Positions 18,602-27,965 are shown, numbered from the stretch's first letter. The stretch is 64,000 nt of DNA from Desulfovibrio sp. ZJ369 (GCF_011039085.1 NZ_JAAKEI010000009.1:1-64000), one strand, 5' to 3'. The notes: generated from the sequence alone by a model not told the origin. Numbers and translations: made by a program.

Positions 18602-19129
18602 ATGACGCTTGTTCTGCCGCGCGTTTTCGAGGCTGCGGGGCCTGTGCCGGCCCCGCCGTCCGGGCATACCTGGGAAGGACTCATGGATCTGGCCCTGGAA
18701 GCGGCGGCCGAGGGCGGCCGCGCGGGCGAAGTGCCGGTGGGCGCCGTGATTGCCGGGCCCGACGGGCGCATCCTGGCCCGCGCGCGCAACGCGCCGGTCA
18801 GTCTGCACGATCCCACGGCGCATGCCGAAATTCTGGCTCTGCGCGCCGCGGGCGCGGCGCTGGGCAATTATCGCCTTGCGGGTTGCGTGCTGGTGGTCAC
18901 CCTGGAGCCCTGCGCCATGTGCGCGGCGGCCCTGGCGCACGCCCGCCTGGCCGGGCTGGTTTTCGGCGCGGCCGACGCCCTGGCCGGGGCCGTGGTTTCC
19001 CGCGCCGAGTATTTGGATGCCGCGCCCTGCAACCACCGGGTCTGGCAGATGGGTGGCGTGCGGGCCGCAGCCTGCGCCGCGCTGCTGCGCGATTTTTTCG
19101 CGGGCAGGCGCGAGCGTGCTCCCGGATAA
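18602..19129 (+). CDS. tadA: tRNA-specific adenosine deaminase
   Basis: A 175-residue zinc deaminase that converts A34 to inosine in the tRNA-Arg anticodon. The active site is HAEILAL (HAE with the catalytic Glu) and LEPCAMCAAAL (PCxxC). The first 24 residues are an extra Pro/Ala-rich segment before the usual MDLALEAAAEG start. The ATG at 18602 has GAGG 8 nt before it; a start at 18590 is four codons upstream. The next gene begins 17 nt after the stop. Confidence 0.92.
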   Translation: MTLVLPRVFEAAGPVPAPPSGHTWEGLMDLALEAAAEGGRAGEVPVGAVIAGPDGRILARARNAPVSLHDPTAHAEILALRAAGAALGNYRLAGCVLVVTLEPCAMCAAALAHARLAGLVFGAADALAGAVVSRAEYLDAAPCNHRVWQMGGVRAAACAALLRDFFAGRRERAPG

Positions 19130-19146
19130 GACCATGAGGATGATTG

Positions 19147-20691
19147 ATGCTTGAACTGACGGTTTTTCTGAGCGGGGCTCTGGTCATGGTGCTGGAAATG
19201 GTGGGCGCGCGGGTGCTGGCCCCGCATGTGGGCACGTCGGCCGTTGTCTGGACCAGCCTGATCGGCGTGGTGCTGGCCTGCCTGGCCCTGGGAGCCTGGG
19301 CCGGAGGGCGCCGGGCCGATAAAAGGCTTTCCCGCGCCGGCCTGGGCCAGGCTCTGGCCGGGGCCGGAGCCGGCTGCGGCCTGACGGCCTTCTGCCATAC
19401 GGCGGTGGGCGCGGGCGTGACCTCGGCCATCGGCAATCTCTATCTGGCGGCCGTGGCCGCGGCTGCGGGCATTTTCGCCGTGCCCGCCTTTTTTTTCGGG
19501 ATGATCACGCCCTATGTGATCCGCCTGCGCATCGCCCGGGTGGATACTTCCGGCGCCACAGTGGGCAGACTGTATGCGCTCTCCACAGCGGGCAGCATTC
19601 TTGGCACCTTTTTGGGCGGCTTTGTGCTGATCTCCTTTTTTTCCAGCACCATCATTCTTTGGGGCGCGGCCATCTGCATGCTGCTGCTTTCTCTGGGCAA
19701 CGCGCCGGGCAGGCCGCTGCTGCGGCTGCTTCTGCTGGCGCTCTGCGTTCTGCTGGCCTGGCAGAACACGCTCTACAGGCAATGGCTGGCGCGCAACGGG
19801 CGGGGCGTCATGCTGGAAAGCCCCTACAACAACATTCGGATCAGCGAGGGCCTGGATCCGGCCGAGGGCAACAGGCGGGTGCGCCTGATGGCCACGGATC
19901 CCGGCTACAGCCAGTCCGGCATGTATCTGGACGCGCCGGACGAACTCTATTTCGAGTACACCCGTTTTTACGCTTTGGGTCCCTATTTCGTGCCCAAGGC
20001 GCAAAGCGTGCTGATGCTCGGCGGGGGCGGCTATTCGGTGCCCAAGTGGCTGCTGGCCGGGCGGGCGCGCCCGCACGCGCCCGGCGGTCCCGGAGGCCGG
20101 GATCTGCGCCTGACCGTGGTGGAGCTTGATCCGGCCATGACCGCGGCGGCGCGGCGCTGGTTCGGCCTGCGGCAGGATTCGCGGCTCACCGTGCTGCATG
20201 AGGACGCCCGCGCTTTTCTGAACCGGCAGAAAAGCCGCTATGATCTGGTTTTTGTGGATGTTTTCAACTCGCATTATTCCGTGCCCTTTCAGATGGCCAC
20301 GCAGGAGGCCGCGCAGGCCTTGCGCCGGGCTGTGGCTCCGGGCGGCGCGCTGCTGATGAATCTCATTTCCGCGGTGGAAGGCGAGGACGGGCGTCTGTTC
20401 CGGGGCATTTACCAGGCTCTTGCCGCGGCTTTTCCGGATGTGCGCGTTTTTTGCGTGGGGCGGCCGGAGCGGCCTGCCGAGGTGCAGAACCTTATGCTCG
20501 TGGCCTTTGCGGAAAAACGGCCCGAAAGCGGGCGGGAGATGGCCCCGGACGGGGAAAGCCCGCCTGTGCCCCCACAGCTGGCCGCCATGCTGCGCGCCAG
20601 GCATCTCCGGCCTGTGGACCGGGATATTGCGCCGCTCACCGACGATCTGGCCCCGGTTGAGCGCTATGCGCTGATGCTCCTGCGGCCATGA
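19147..20691 (+). CDS. Membrane-anchored spermidine synthase-like protein
   Basis: A 514-residue protein in two parts. Residues 1-210 have about six to seven hydrophobic helices (first: FLSGALVMVLEMVGARVLAP), and residues 230-510 are a Rossmann methyltransferase-like domain: SVLMLGGGGYSVPKWL as the SAM loop, VVELDPAMTAAARRWF, and DLVFVDVFNSHYSVPF. Such proteins, found in many bacteria, are annotated as fused MFS/spermidine synthase. GAGG precedes the ATG at 19147. No speD-like partner is in view, so polyamine synthesis is unproven. It is downstream of tadA, 17 nt apart. Confidence 0.8.
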   Translation: MLELTVFLSGALVMVLEMVGARVLAPHVGTSAVVWTSLIGVVLACLALGAWAGGRRADKRLSRAGLGQALAGAGAGCGLTAFCHTAVGAGVTSAIGNLYLAAVAAAAGIFAVPAFFFGMITPYVIRLRIARVDTSGATVGRLYALSTAGSILGTFLGGFVLISFFSSTIILWGAAICMLLLSLGNAPGRPLLRLLLLALCVLLAWQNTLYRQWLARNGRGVMLESPYNNIRISEGLDPAEGNRRVRLMATDPGYSQSGMYLDAPDELYFEYTRFYALGPYFVPKAQSVLMLGGGGYSVPKWLLAGRARPHAPGGPGGRDLRLTVVELDPAMTAAARRWFGLRQDSRLTVLHEDARAFLNRQKSRYDLVFVDVFNSHYSVPFQMATQEAAQALRRAVAPGGALLMNLISAVEGEDGRLFRGIYQALAAAFPDVRVFCVGRPERPAEVQNLMLVAFAEKRPESGREMAPDGESPPVPPQLAAMLRARHLRPVDRDIAPLTDDLAPVERYALMLLRP

Positions 20692-21038
20692 ACGTCTTCC
20701 GGCCGCTTCAGACCGCCGGCTCAGGCGTGCCGGGGCGAATTTTTTTGGCGCGTGCGGTGAACGGCGACGCGCCCGGCAGAGCGTTTTGCCGCCCTGCGGG
20801 TTTTTCGCCGACGCACGGATGGAATCTTGCGGGATGGCGCTGAAATCTGTACTTTAGTCTCTGGAGCGTCAGCGGTGTGAAACTCCCCGCGCAGGGCAGT
20901 CCGAGCAGGCGCGCCCTCCGCGCGGCGCGGCCTTGCGGGCCGGAGAACAGATTTTTTCCCGTGAGTTTATTGCAGGCATGATTCTGCGCCCACGCGGCCG
21001 CGCTACACCGGAAAATGTTTGAGACAAGGAGGCCCCCT
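20692..21038. other. Intergenic region, no gene
   Basis: Apart from the terminator-like stem at 20716-20747 I see no feature in this 347-nt GC-rich region. No open frame in it has a ribosome site. Confidence 0.4.
20716..20747 (+). terminator. Likely terminator after the spermidine synthase-like gene
   Basis: A short stem CCGGC (20716-20720) / GCCGG (20729-20733) followed by a seven- to eight-T run at 20740-20747. The stem is short but the U-run is good. Confidence 0.4.
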
Positions 21039-21275
21039 ATGGAGCATATGCCCACAATCAAACCCGTATCCACCACGGATCAGGTCCTGACCATGCTGGG
21101 GCAGAAGCTGAACAACCGCCAGGAGCTGACTCTGGCCGAAAACCTGATGGCCATGAGCGCCGCGGCCCGGACCAAGGCCGACTTCTATGGCCCCGGCCCG
21201 GCGACCATGCAGTTGCAGCACCCTCAGTTGCCTGAGGACGTCAAGGGGATTCTGGCCAACTACAGCGGGGTCTGA
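21039..21275 (+). CDS. Hypothetical protein, 78 residues
   Basis: A small soluble protein with no family that I recognise. GGAGG lies 6-8 nt before the ATG at 21039, which supports this start over one eight codons upstream. The body is helical (VLTMLGQKLNNRQELTLAENLMAMSAAAR) with a conserved-looking tail of Pro/Leu residues (PEDVKGILANYSGV). It may be expressed alone; the nearest plus-strand gene is 244 nt away. Confidence 0.6.
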   Translation: MEHMPTIKPVSTTDQVLTMLGQKLNNRQELTLAENLMAMSAAARTKADFYGPGPATMQLQHPQLPEDVKGILANYSGV

Positions 21276-21518
21276 GGCGCATCAGCGCCGCAGCAGACCG
21301 GCGCGGAGCAGGCCTGCCGCCACATCATCGGCAGCCTGGCATTTTTCTGGTGAAGCTGACGGCTTTGGAAATGCCGGCTTTTCAAGGCAGACGTTCCCCG
21401 CTGACCGTCATGTCCGGCAGGAGCCGCCACCCTTTCCGGTGTTTTGCGCCGTATGCGGATCCACATTTAACAGCGCGGGGGCCAGGCGGCCCGGCCGCGC
21501 GGAGTGCGAGGAAGTTTT

Positions 21519-21803
21519 TTGAACGAGACCATTGATGATCTCACTGTGCAGTATGAGGAAAACGGCCAGATCCTGATCAAAGAGATCGACAAGGTGGTGT
21601 TGAGCAAGGGCGCCTGGACCACGATTCTGTTCCGCTATCAACAATGGCGGCCGGAAACCGATGACTACGGCCCGGAGAAATATGTGATCCGTCGCTATAA
21701 AAAATCCGGCGGCGAGTACCGCCAGCAATCCAAGTTCACCATTTCCAGCGCGGAACAGGCCCGCAAGATTGTTGACGCCCTGCTTTCCTGGATTGAAAAA
21801 TAA
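21519..21803 (+). CDS. Conserved hypothetical protein, 94 residues
   Basis: A small basic/acidic soluble protein I do not recognise by name. The start is probably TTG at 21519: GAGGAAG lies 5 nt before it, and the protein then begins NETIDDLTVQYEENGQ. The GTG at 21504 would overlap that ribosome site. It is well structured in appearance (alternating beta-like strands VVLSKGAWTTILFRYQQW, then a helix QARKIVDALLSWIEK). No operon partner. Confidence 0.65.
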   Translation: MNETIDDLTVQYEENGQILIKEIDKVVLSKGAWTTILFRYQQWRPETDDYGPEKYVIRRYKKSGGEYRQQSKFTISSAEQARKIVDALLSWIEK

Positions 21804-21885
21804 GCCGGCCCGGCGATCCCGCTGCTTTTTTCAGGTTTCGGCCAGGTTTTAGGGCGTTTTAAAAGCAATATGCTCTATGACGGGC

Positions 21886-21925
21886 AAGGGCTTGTGAGGT
21901 TCTTGCGGGAGCCTCACAAGCCCTT
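21886..21925. repeat. Perfect 14-bp hairpin, intergenic
   Basis: AAGGGCTTGTGAGG (21886-21899) pairs with CCTCACAAGCCCTT (21912-21925) around a 12-nt loop. There is no T-run after it on the plus strand. It lies after the 94-residue ORF and before the minus-strand CDS, so it may end either message. A partial copy of the modular repeat end (AAAAGCAATATGCTCTA at about 21861-21877) sits just upstream. Confidence 0.55.
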
Positions 21926-22045
21926 GGGTCAGATGGGTACAACATTCCCGCTGTTGCAGCGCAGATCAGCCGTGCACGCGCAAGCCCCGGCGTCCGGCAG
22001 GAGCGTCAGGGATTTTTTCGTATCCGGGCTGATGCGCCTGGCGGC

Positions 22046-22417
22046 TTAGCGGGTCATGTCCTTCAGGGAATTTTTGAGCTCATGCGCCTTGTCTTTCACG
22101 CTGCTTTTGACGTCGTGAAAGGCATCGCTCATGGAGTCTTTGGCCTGACGAGCGCCGCTTTCCATGCTTTTGCCGCTTTTGCGGGCCTTTTCGCTCAGGC
22201 TGCTGCCTGTCTGACGCGTTCTGCTCTTCATATCCTTCGTGGATTCCCGGGCGTTGTCGCCGGCCATGCTTTGCGCTTTCTCGCCCATATCCGACATGTT
22301 TTTTTGCGCGGAATGAGACATACCCTTATCCGCGGCGCGGGCGACGGTTTTTTTCTTCATGGTCTGGGATCTGGACGTTGTTTTCGTCGTATCGGATGTA
22401 TTGACTGAAGCGTTCAT
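22046..22417 (-). CDS. Repetitive, LEA-like/CsbD-like hydrophilic protein
   Basis: A 123-residue, very hydrophilic protein rich in Ser, Lys, Ala, Met and Asp, with no hydrophobic core and a loose periodic pattern (MSDMGEKAQSMAGD, KSGKSMESGARQAKDSMSD, KDKAHELKNSLKDM). It should be disordered or a long helix, as in LEA or stress-response proteins. A GAGGAA site precedes the ATG. Its function is unknown; the similarity is in composition only. Confidence 0.6.
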   Translation of the reverse strand: MNASVNTSDTTKTTSRSQTMKKKTVARAADKGMSHSAQKNMSDMGEKAQSMAGDNARESTKDMKSRTRQTGSSLSEKARKSGKSMESGARQAKDSMSDAFHDVKSSVKDKAHELKNSLKDMTR

Positions 22418-22487
22418 TCTTTGTTCCTCATATCTTGCGGAAGCCGTGGACGGGTTCCGGTTCTCTGGTTCATGGCAACGTCACTGT

Positions 22488-22517
22488 AAAAAAAGACCCC
22501 GACATTCTGCCGGGGCC
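22488..22517 (-). terminator. Intrinsic terminator on the minus strand
   Basis: On the minus strand a stem with a five-pair G/C core (CGGGG 22511-22515 with CCCCG 22497-22501) is followed by seven U (22494-22488). It lies about 220 nt after the LuxR-type regulator and would end that message before the LEA-like gene. The rest of 22418-22739 contains no gene that I can support. Confidence 0.7.
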
Positions 22518-22739
22518 CTGGATAGATTTCAGCTTGTCTCCGGCGCATGGTATAACAACGCCGTTTCTCTGTCGCTGAAATAAACGCGTTGCCAGTATAG
22601 AATATAAAATATGTACTGCATCTCTCCTGTCAAGCCGCAGCAGTCCCGGCCAGGACCACGGCTTGGGGCAACGCCTGGGCAGCGCCGCCGCAGTGGACGC
22701 AGAAGCCGCGTCTGTCCGGCGCAGGCGACGCGCCTGGGC

Positions 22740-24386
22740 TCACGTCCTGTTTTGTGCGCTGTCCGCCGCCCGGCAGACCAGCCAGGGCAGTTCGTGGCGG
22801 CTGTTGATGCTCAGCCGCCGTAAAATATTCCTGATGTGCGTTTTCAGGGTGCTCTGAGAGATGTTCAGGCTGCCGCAGATTTCCACGTCCTGGTGTTTCT
22901 GGACCAGCATGGCTGCAACCAGAGCCTGCTGGCGGGTCAGGCCCAGGGCGCGGAAAATCCGTTCGCACTGCTCCAGACTGAGCGTTTCGGACGGCATGCC
23001 GCCTTCATCTTCCGGTTTTTTCTCTTTTTCACACGTCAGGGCCTGCATGGCTGCGGGCGCGTTTTCCAGAGGCAGGAAGGCGGGGCGCGTTTCCCGGCCA
23101 TCGCGGGGAGAAGCCCAGAAAACGAGCCGCTCCAGCAGAAAGACAAAGGCAAAGCTGGAAATCAGAATGGTAACGGCCAGAAAGGCAAAGAGATAATTGA
23201 CCGTGGTGCCGTGGGAAAGACTGGTGCGGATGCCGGGCAGGGCATATGTGCCGAGCAGCAGGCTGAACAGGAGGGTTGCCCCGCCAAAGCCGATCAGCCG
23301 GATGCCGTTGCCCTCGCCGCTTTGCTTCAGACGCGAGGCCGCAAAGAAGAGCGTGGCGTAACTGTACACGCCGAGCAGCGTGTAGGCGAAATGCAGGCTG
23401 TCCAGGGACAGGGCCGGAGATTCGCGGTGCAGCAGGGGCCAGGCCGTGTAGCCCACCACCAGCAGGGGGCCCATGAGCAGAATGGTCCGCCAGATGGAGG
23501 CCCGGCGCGCCAGATGGATGCAGAGCGGCGATATGAGGCAGCTCAGTGCCGCGATCAGCAGCAAATGCGGCTTGGGCCGCGGGAGCAGCGGCTCCATGAC
23601 GGCCAGCAGACTGTAGTACAGGCCGTGGCTTACGCCGGCCAGCGCGTAAACGGGGTATATCGGCCACAGCGCGCCCGCAAACGTCCAGCCGGGCTTGCAG
23701 CCAGGCTGGCCCGCGCCGTCCCCGGTATCGGGTTCAGAATTTTCAGGCGCTTCCAGCAGGAGTCTGGCTGCCAGAGCAAAGACCACGGGCAGCAGAAAAA
23801 GGCTGTCCGGGCGCAGGGTCAACATGCCGTGGATCAGGGAGCGGCTGATAATGATCCCGCCGCTGACCACAATCAATGTGCCCAGGCGCGACAGCCCGGC
23901 CACGCCCATGCCCAGAACCATAAAGCCCGCGGCAAAGCCGAAGCCCGCGGGCAGGCTGAGCGACATGCCCGCGAGCGGGCCGGAAAACAGGGGAATATCC
24001 AGGCCCGCCAGAGCCGGAAGCATCAGGCAGGCGCTGCCCGCGATCCAGAGCCGGTTAAGAGCGCCTTTGCGGCGCAGCTGTGCCCTGAACAGGCCCATCA
24101 GCAAAAGGGACGCGGCCGCGCCGGGCAGGACCGCGAACAGGCGTCCGAACTCATCATTGAAAAGCAGGGGCTCCATGTCTCCGTAGCCCCGGAACGTCAG
24201 CCAGAGCCAGGCGTTCAGGCAGCCCGCACCCAAAATATAGCGGAGCTCTTTCAAGCTGTACCTCGCAGTCATGACGGCGCTCAGCGCGCGTGCATGCCCC
24301 TTTTCTCCCTGTTCTGTGAAAAAAAAGTCCTGCATGACGCGGTCGCCGGCATGAAGGGAATTTTGCGCCGTACAAGGATAATACAT
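22740..24386 (-). CDS. Twelve-TM sensor with C-terminal LuxR DNA-binding domain
   Basis: A 548-residue protein in two parts: about residues 45-430 contain twelve hydrophobic helices in an MFS-like layout, and residues 475-540 are a LuxR/GerE HTH (GLTRQQALVAAMLVQK, ICGSLNISQSTLKTHIRNIL, LSINSRHELPWL). Proteins like this occur in Desulfovibrio and Eggerthella-type bacteria and are inferred to sense a small molecule through the membrane part. The start is uncertain: ATG at 24386 or at 24335 (17 codons in), neither with a strong ribosome site. It is divergent from the TRAP transporter, which makes that operon a plausible target. A minus-strand terminator lies 220 nt after it. Confidence 0.8.
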   Translation of the reverse strand: MYYPCTAQNSLHAGDRVMQDFFFTEQGEKGHARALSAVMTARYSLKELRYILGAGCLNAWLWLTFRGYGDMEPLLFNDEFGRLFAVLPGAAASLLLMGLFRAQLRRKGALNRLWIAGSACLMLPALAGLDIPLFSGPLAGMSLSLPAGFGFAAGFMVLGMGVAGLSRLGTLIVVSGGIIISRSLIHGMLTLRPDSLFLLPVVFALAARLLLEAPENSEPDTGDGAGQPGCKPGWTFAGALWPIYPVYALAGVSHGLYYSLLAVMEPLLPRPKPHLLLIAALSCLISPLCIHLARRASIWRTILLMGPLLVVGYTAWPLLHRESPALSLDSLHFAYTLLGVYSYATLFFAASRLKQSGEGNGIRLIGFGGATLLFSLLLGTYALPGIRTSLSHGTTVNYLFAFLAVTILISSFAFVFLLERLVFWASPRDGRETRPAFLPLENAPAAMQALTCEKEKKPEDEGGMPSETLSLEQCERIFRALGLTRQQALVAAMLVQKHQDVEICGSLNISQSTLKTHIRNILRRLSINSRHELPWLVCRAADSAQNRT

Positions 24387-24860
24387 ATTATTTTTTTATA
24401 TTTCAATGGGATGAATGTATCATCCTTTGAGGTATATGCCCTGGCGGGCTACCTGCATCCCGTATTTTCGCCTCTTTTTTTGCAAATTACCACCGCGGAT
24501 GATTGGCCGGATGTGGGCTTGTGCGTAAAAGTACACACTGAGAAAAATGCCGGGCTTCACGATCCGGGCAGGAGATGCCCGCGCCGAATGAGCCTGAAAA
24601 CCACGCTTTTCAGGCGCTTGTCCCGCTTGCGGGGAAATGATGGCAGCGCCGCTTTTGAAATTGAATAATTTCAAAAGCAAAATGCTCTAATTGCTGTCTC
24701 CATCCGTAGCTTCCTTCGTCGCAACGGCTGAAGCCTGGACGCGAAATGATGGCAGCGAAGTGATTGAAAATGAATATTTTCAATCAAAAATGCTCCAGGA
24801 GGATGTGCCTTGCAAGGGCGTTGTTTCGCGCCGTAACTCTAAAAGTGGCAGGAGGTTGCC
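24387..24860. other. Divergent intergenic region
   Basis: No gene. The first 160 nt (24370-24540) are strongly AT-rich, suiting promoters for the LuxR-type gene; a short dyad GATGA-ATGTA-TCATC is at about 24410-24424. The rest is taken up by the repeat array at 24577-24796. The leader of the TRAP gene is only about 60 nt after the repeat. Confidence 0.5.
24577..24796. repeat. Modular palindromic repeat, copy B (two units)
   Basis: Two units in the orientation opposite to copy A. Unit B1 ends with a stem of GCTTTTGAAATT and AATTTCAAAAGC (24651-24678) and AAAATGCTCT; unit B2 (24734-24796) repeats CCTGGACGCGAAATGATGGC, a TGATTGAAAAT stem and AAAATGCTCC. B2 matches the reverse complement of copy A over about 60 nt. 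Between them is CCGTAGCTTCCTTCGTCGCA, which also occurs in copy C. A left edge word (GCCCGCGCCGAATGAG) matches copy A. Confidence 0.85.
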
Positions 24861-25886
24861 ATGAACAGGATGTTTTCCCTTGCCGCGGGACTCGTGACCG
24901 CGCTTTCCCTGCTGGCGGGACCGGCCCTGGCGGCTGACGCGCCGGCCTACGACGGCCCGAAACTCAAGTTTCGGGTGGCCCACACCACGCCTCCGGGCAA
25001 TCACATCACCCTGGCCTTTGAGAAATTCAAAGAGCTGGTGGAGCAAAAGAGCAACGGCAAAATCAGGGTTCAGGTCTTTCCCAACGCCATCCTGGGCAGC
25101 GACCGCGTGCTGATGGAAGGCGCTCAGAAGGGCAGCCTGGAAATGGCCGTCAGCTCCACGCCGAACATGGCCAATTTTTCTCCCCTCTATCAGGTCTTTG
25201 ACCTGCCGTACATCACCAGCCCCAAAAATCAGGAAAAGCTGTACAAGTCAATTGATTCTGGCGCGCTTGGCGAATATTTCAAAAAAGTGGGCAACAGCAT
25301 CGGTCTTGAGCCGATCATGTACGCCGAATACGGCTACCGCAACTTTGTGACCATCAACCGCCCGGTTTCCAGGGTGGAGGATCTGGCGGGCCTCAAGGTG
25401 CGCACCACGGACTCGGCCGTTGAAGTGGAAGTGGCCAAGATCCTGAAGATGAATCCCACGCCCGTGGCCTGGGGCGAAGTGTACACGGCCTTGCAGCAGG
25501 GCACTGTGGACGGCGAGGGCAACACCTTTCCGCATATGTACGGGGCCAAGCATCACGAAGTGCTGAAATACGCCGTGACCTCGGCCCACAACTACGGCAT
25601 GCAGGTCATGATGGCCAATAAGGCCTGGTGGGACAAGCTGCCGCCCGAAGCCCAAAAGCTGATCCGCGAGGCCGCGGCCGAAGCCCTGGCATACCAGCGC
25701 AGCGTGCTGTACCCCAGGAATGAGGCCGAGGCGCGCGAAGGCTTCATCAAGGCCGGCATCAGGATCGTGGAGCTTGACGATGCGCAGCTTGACGCCTTCC
25801 GCAAGGCCACCCGGCCTGTCTGGGAGAAGTTCAAGGACAAGCTGCCGCCCGATCTCGTGGAGCTGGTGCTCGAAACGCAGAAATAA
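24861..25886 (+). CDS. TRAP transporter solute-binding protein (DctP family)
   Basis: A 341-residue periplasmic binding protein with a Sec signal (MNRMFSLAAGLVTALSLLAG to AALAAD). The DctP motifs are KLKFRVAHTTPPGNHITLAF near residue 35, the carboxylate-binding arginine region AGLKVRTTDSAVEV, and GTVDGEGNTFPHMYG. Its ligand is an organic acid of unknown type. AGGAGG lies 5 nt before the ATG. The membrane part of the transporter is 153 nt downstream, with a GC hairpin in between. Confidence 0.92.
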   Translation: MNRMFSLAAGLVTALSLLAGPALAADAPAYDGPKLKFRVAHTTPPGNHITLAFEKFKELVEQKSNGKIRVQVFPNAILGSDRVLMEGAQKGSLEMAVSSTPNMANFSPLYQVFDLPYITSPKNQEKLYKSIDSGALGEYFKKVGNSIGLEPIMYAEYGYRNFVTINRPVSRVEDLAGLKVRTTDSAVEVEVAKILKMNPTPVAWGEVYTALQQGTVDGEGNTFPHMYGAKHHEVLKYAVTSAHNYGMQVMMANKAWWDKLPPEAQKLIREAAAEALAYQRSVLYPRNEAEAREGFIKAGIRIVELDDAQLDAFRKATRPVWEKFKDKLPPDLVELVLETQK

Positions 25887-25902
25887 GCCCGCCGTATTGA
25901 TT

Positions 25903-25931
25903 CCGCCGCGCGGAGAACCCCCGCGCGGCGG
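25903..25931 (+). promoter_or_regulatory. Intercistronic GC hairpin in the TRAP operon
   Basis: A perfect 11-bp stem CCGCCGCGCGG (25903-25913) / CCGCGCGGCGG (25921-25931), loop 7 nt, in the gap between the binding-protein and permease genes, without a T-run. It could stabilise the upstream half of the message or reduce downstream expression, a common need because binding proteins are made in excess of permeases. Confidence 0.55.
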
Positions 25932-26039
25932 ACGATCCATCGTTGCTCCCCCCCCCGCGTCCGGAAAGATCCGGTCCGGCCCGCAAGGGTCCGGGCCGCG
26001 AACCGCCGCGCGTCACCGCTGCAGCTCATGGAGTGAGCC

Positions 26040-27965
26040 ATGTCTTCAACCTGCCGCAAATTTTTGCGTCTGCTTGACGCGGATCTGGAAAAGCCGTTTC
26101 TGGTCATCGGCCTGCTCCTGATGATCCTGATCATCACATATCAGACGCTCTACCGTTATTCGATCACCCAAATGCTCGTGCTGCTGGACGCCCCGGCATT
26201 TGTCGCCTGGTTCGGCGCGTATCTGCCCGTTGCCAAAATCAGGGAAACCGTCTCCAACTGGGTGGGGCTCTCGGTCTGGTCCGAGGAAACGGCCCGCTAT
26301 CTTTTCATCTGGATATCCTATCTGGCCATTCCCCTGGCCATCCGCCGGCGCAGCAACATCCGGGTGGACATCATTTATGATCGGCTTTCGCCCCGTGTGC
26401 AGGGCATAAGCTGGATCGTGGTGGATCTCTGCCTGCTGGCCCTCAGCGGCTTCATGACCCTGGAGGGCCTGGAGCACGTCCGCATGCAGCTCGCCATGCC
26501 CCAGATGACCGCGGCGCTCGGCATTCCCTATGCCATACCCTATCTGATCCTGCCGCTGGGCTTCGGACTGATGAGCCTGCGCGCGCTTCAGGACATTGCG
26601 GATCAGCTCCGCGTCACGGCCTGGCCGGACGCCCTGGCCGGCATAGCGTTCACCGCGCTGCTGTTCGCGCCGGTCTTTCTTTTTGAGGATGTGAACGCCA
26701 TTGCCCTCTTGTTCGGCTATTTCATAGCCCTCTTGCTGATCGGCGTGCCCATCGCCTTCAGTCTGGGCATTGCGGGCCTGATGACCGTGCTCGGCGCGGG
26801 AACGCTGCCGGTGGACTATCTTGCTCAGGTGGCCTTTACTTCCATCGACAATTTCCCGATCATGGCGATTCCTTTCTTTATCGCCGCCGGGGTGTTCATG
26901 GGCGCGGGCGGCCTTTCGCGCCGTCTGCTGGCCCTGGCCGACGAGCTGGTGGGCGGACTGGCCGGAGGCATGGCCCTTGCCAGCATTGCCACCTGCATGT
27001 TTTTCGCGGCCATCAGCGGTTCGGGCCCGGCCACGGTGGCGGCCATCGGGACTCTGACCATCCCGGCCATGGTCGAGCGCGGCTACGACAAGCTCTTTGC
27101 CGCCGCGGTGGTGGCCGCGGCCGGGGCCATCGGCGTGATGATCCCGCCGAGCAATCCCTTTGTGGTGTACGGCGTGGCCGCCCAGGCTTCCGTGGGCAAG
27201 CTCTTTCTGGCGGGCATCACGCCGGGCGTGCTCACCGGCCTGGCCCTGATGGTCACCGCCTATGTCATCGCCCGCAAAAACGGCTGGCGCGGCGAATCCC
27301 GGCCGCGCAACCTGAAGAGCGTGACGGCCGCCGTCTGGGATGCCAAATGGGCCTTGCTTGTGCCGGTCATCGTGCTGGGCGGCATCTACGGCGGCCTGAT
27401 GACGCCCACCGAGGCCGCGGCCATTGCCGCCATGTACGGCCTGCTGGTGGGGCTGTTCATTTACCGCGAGCTGAACTGGCGCTCGCTCCGGAAATGCTGT
27501 GTGGAATCCGCGCAGACTTCGGCCGTGATCATCATGCTGATGTCCATGGCGACTATTTTCGGCAATGTGATGACCCTGGAGCAGGCGCCAGAGCGCATTG
27601 CCTCGGCCATCCTCAACCTGACCGCCAACAAGATCGCCATCCTGCTGCTGATCAATGTGCTCCTGCTCTGGGTGGGCACCTTTATGGAGGCCCTGGCCGC
27701 CATCGTGATCCTCACGCCCATTTTGCTGCCGCTGGTCACCAAAGTGGGCGTGGATCCGATCCACTTCGGCGTGATCATGGTGGTCAACCTGGCCATCGGC
27801 TTCGTGACGCCGCCCGTGGGCGTGAATCTCTTTGTGGCCTGCGGCATCACCAAGCAGAAGATCGAACTGGTCTCCAGGGCCGCCATGCCTTTCATTCTGA
27901 CCATGCTGGCGATCCTGCTGCTGGTGACCTTCTGGCCGACGCTCTCGCTCTATTTGCTGCAATAG
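26040..27965 (+). CDS. TRAP transporter fused DctQM permease
   Basis: A 641-residue membrane protein joining the small DctQ part (residues 1-190, four helices) and the large DctM part (about 200-641, twelve helices). The DctM signature AISGSGPATVAAIGTLTIPAM lies near residue 325 and MIPPSNPFVVYGV near 365. TRAP permeases use a sodium gradient to take up the ligand from the binding protein. The fusion is complete and in frame. Ribosome site and operon position agree with co-expression with the binding protein. Confidence 0.93.
   Translation: MSSTCRKFLRLLDADLEKPFLVIGLLLMILIITYQTLYRYSITQMLVLLDAPAFVAWFGAYLPVAKIRETVSNWVGLSVWSEETARYLFIWISYLAIPLAIRRRSNIRVDIIYDRLSPRVQGISWIVVDLCLLALSGFMTLEGLEHVRMQLAMPQMTAALGIPYAIPYLILPLGFGLMSLRALQDIADQLRVTAWPDALAGIAFTALLFAPVFLFEDVNAIALLFGYFIALLLIGVPIAFSLGIAGLMTVLGAGTLPVDYLAQVAFTSIDNFPIMAIPFFIAAGVFMGAGGLSRRLLALADELVGGLAGGMALASIATCMFFAAISGSGPATVAAIGTLTIPAMVERGYDKLFAAAVVAAAGAIGVMIPPSNPFVVYGVAAQASVGKLFLAGITPGVLTGLALMVTAYVIARKNGWRGESRPRNLKSVTAAVWDAKWALLVPVIVLGGIYGGLMTPTEAAAIAAMYGLLVGLFIYRELNWRSLRKCCVESAQTSAVIIMLMSMATIFGNVMTLEQAPERIASAILNLTANKIAILLLINVLLLWVGTFMEALAAIVILTPILLPLVTKVGVDPIHFGVIMVVNLAIGFVTPPVGVNLFVACGITKQKIELVSRAAMPFILTMLAILLLVTFWPTLSLYLLQ

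Noticed and set aside
26046-27962. Long minus-strand frame of 638 codons
   Set aside because: Antisense to the DctQM permease; His/Gly/Gln-rich with no real domain, caused by codon bias of the real gene.
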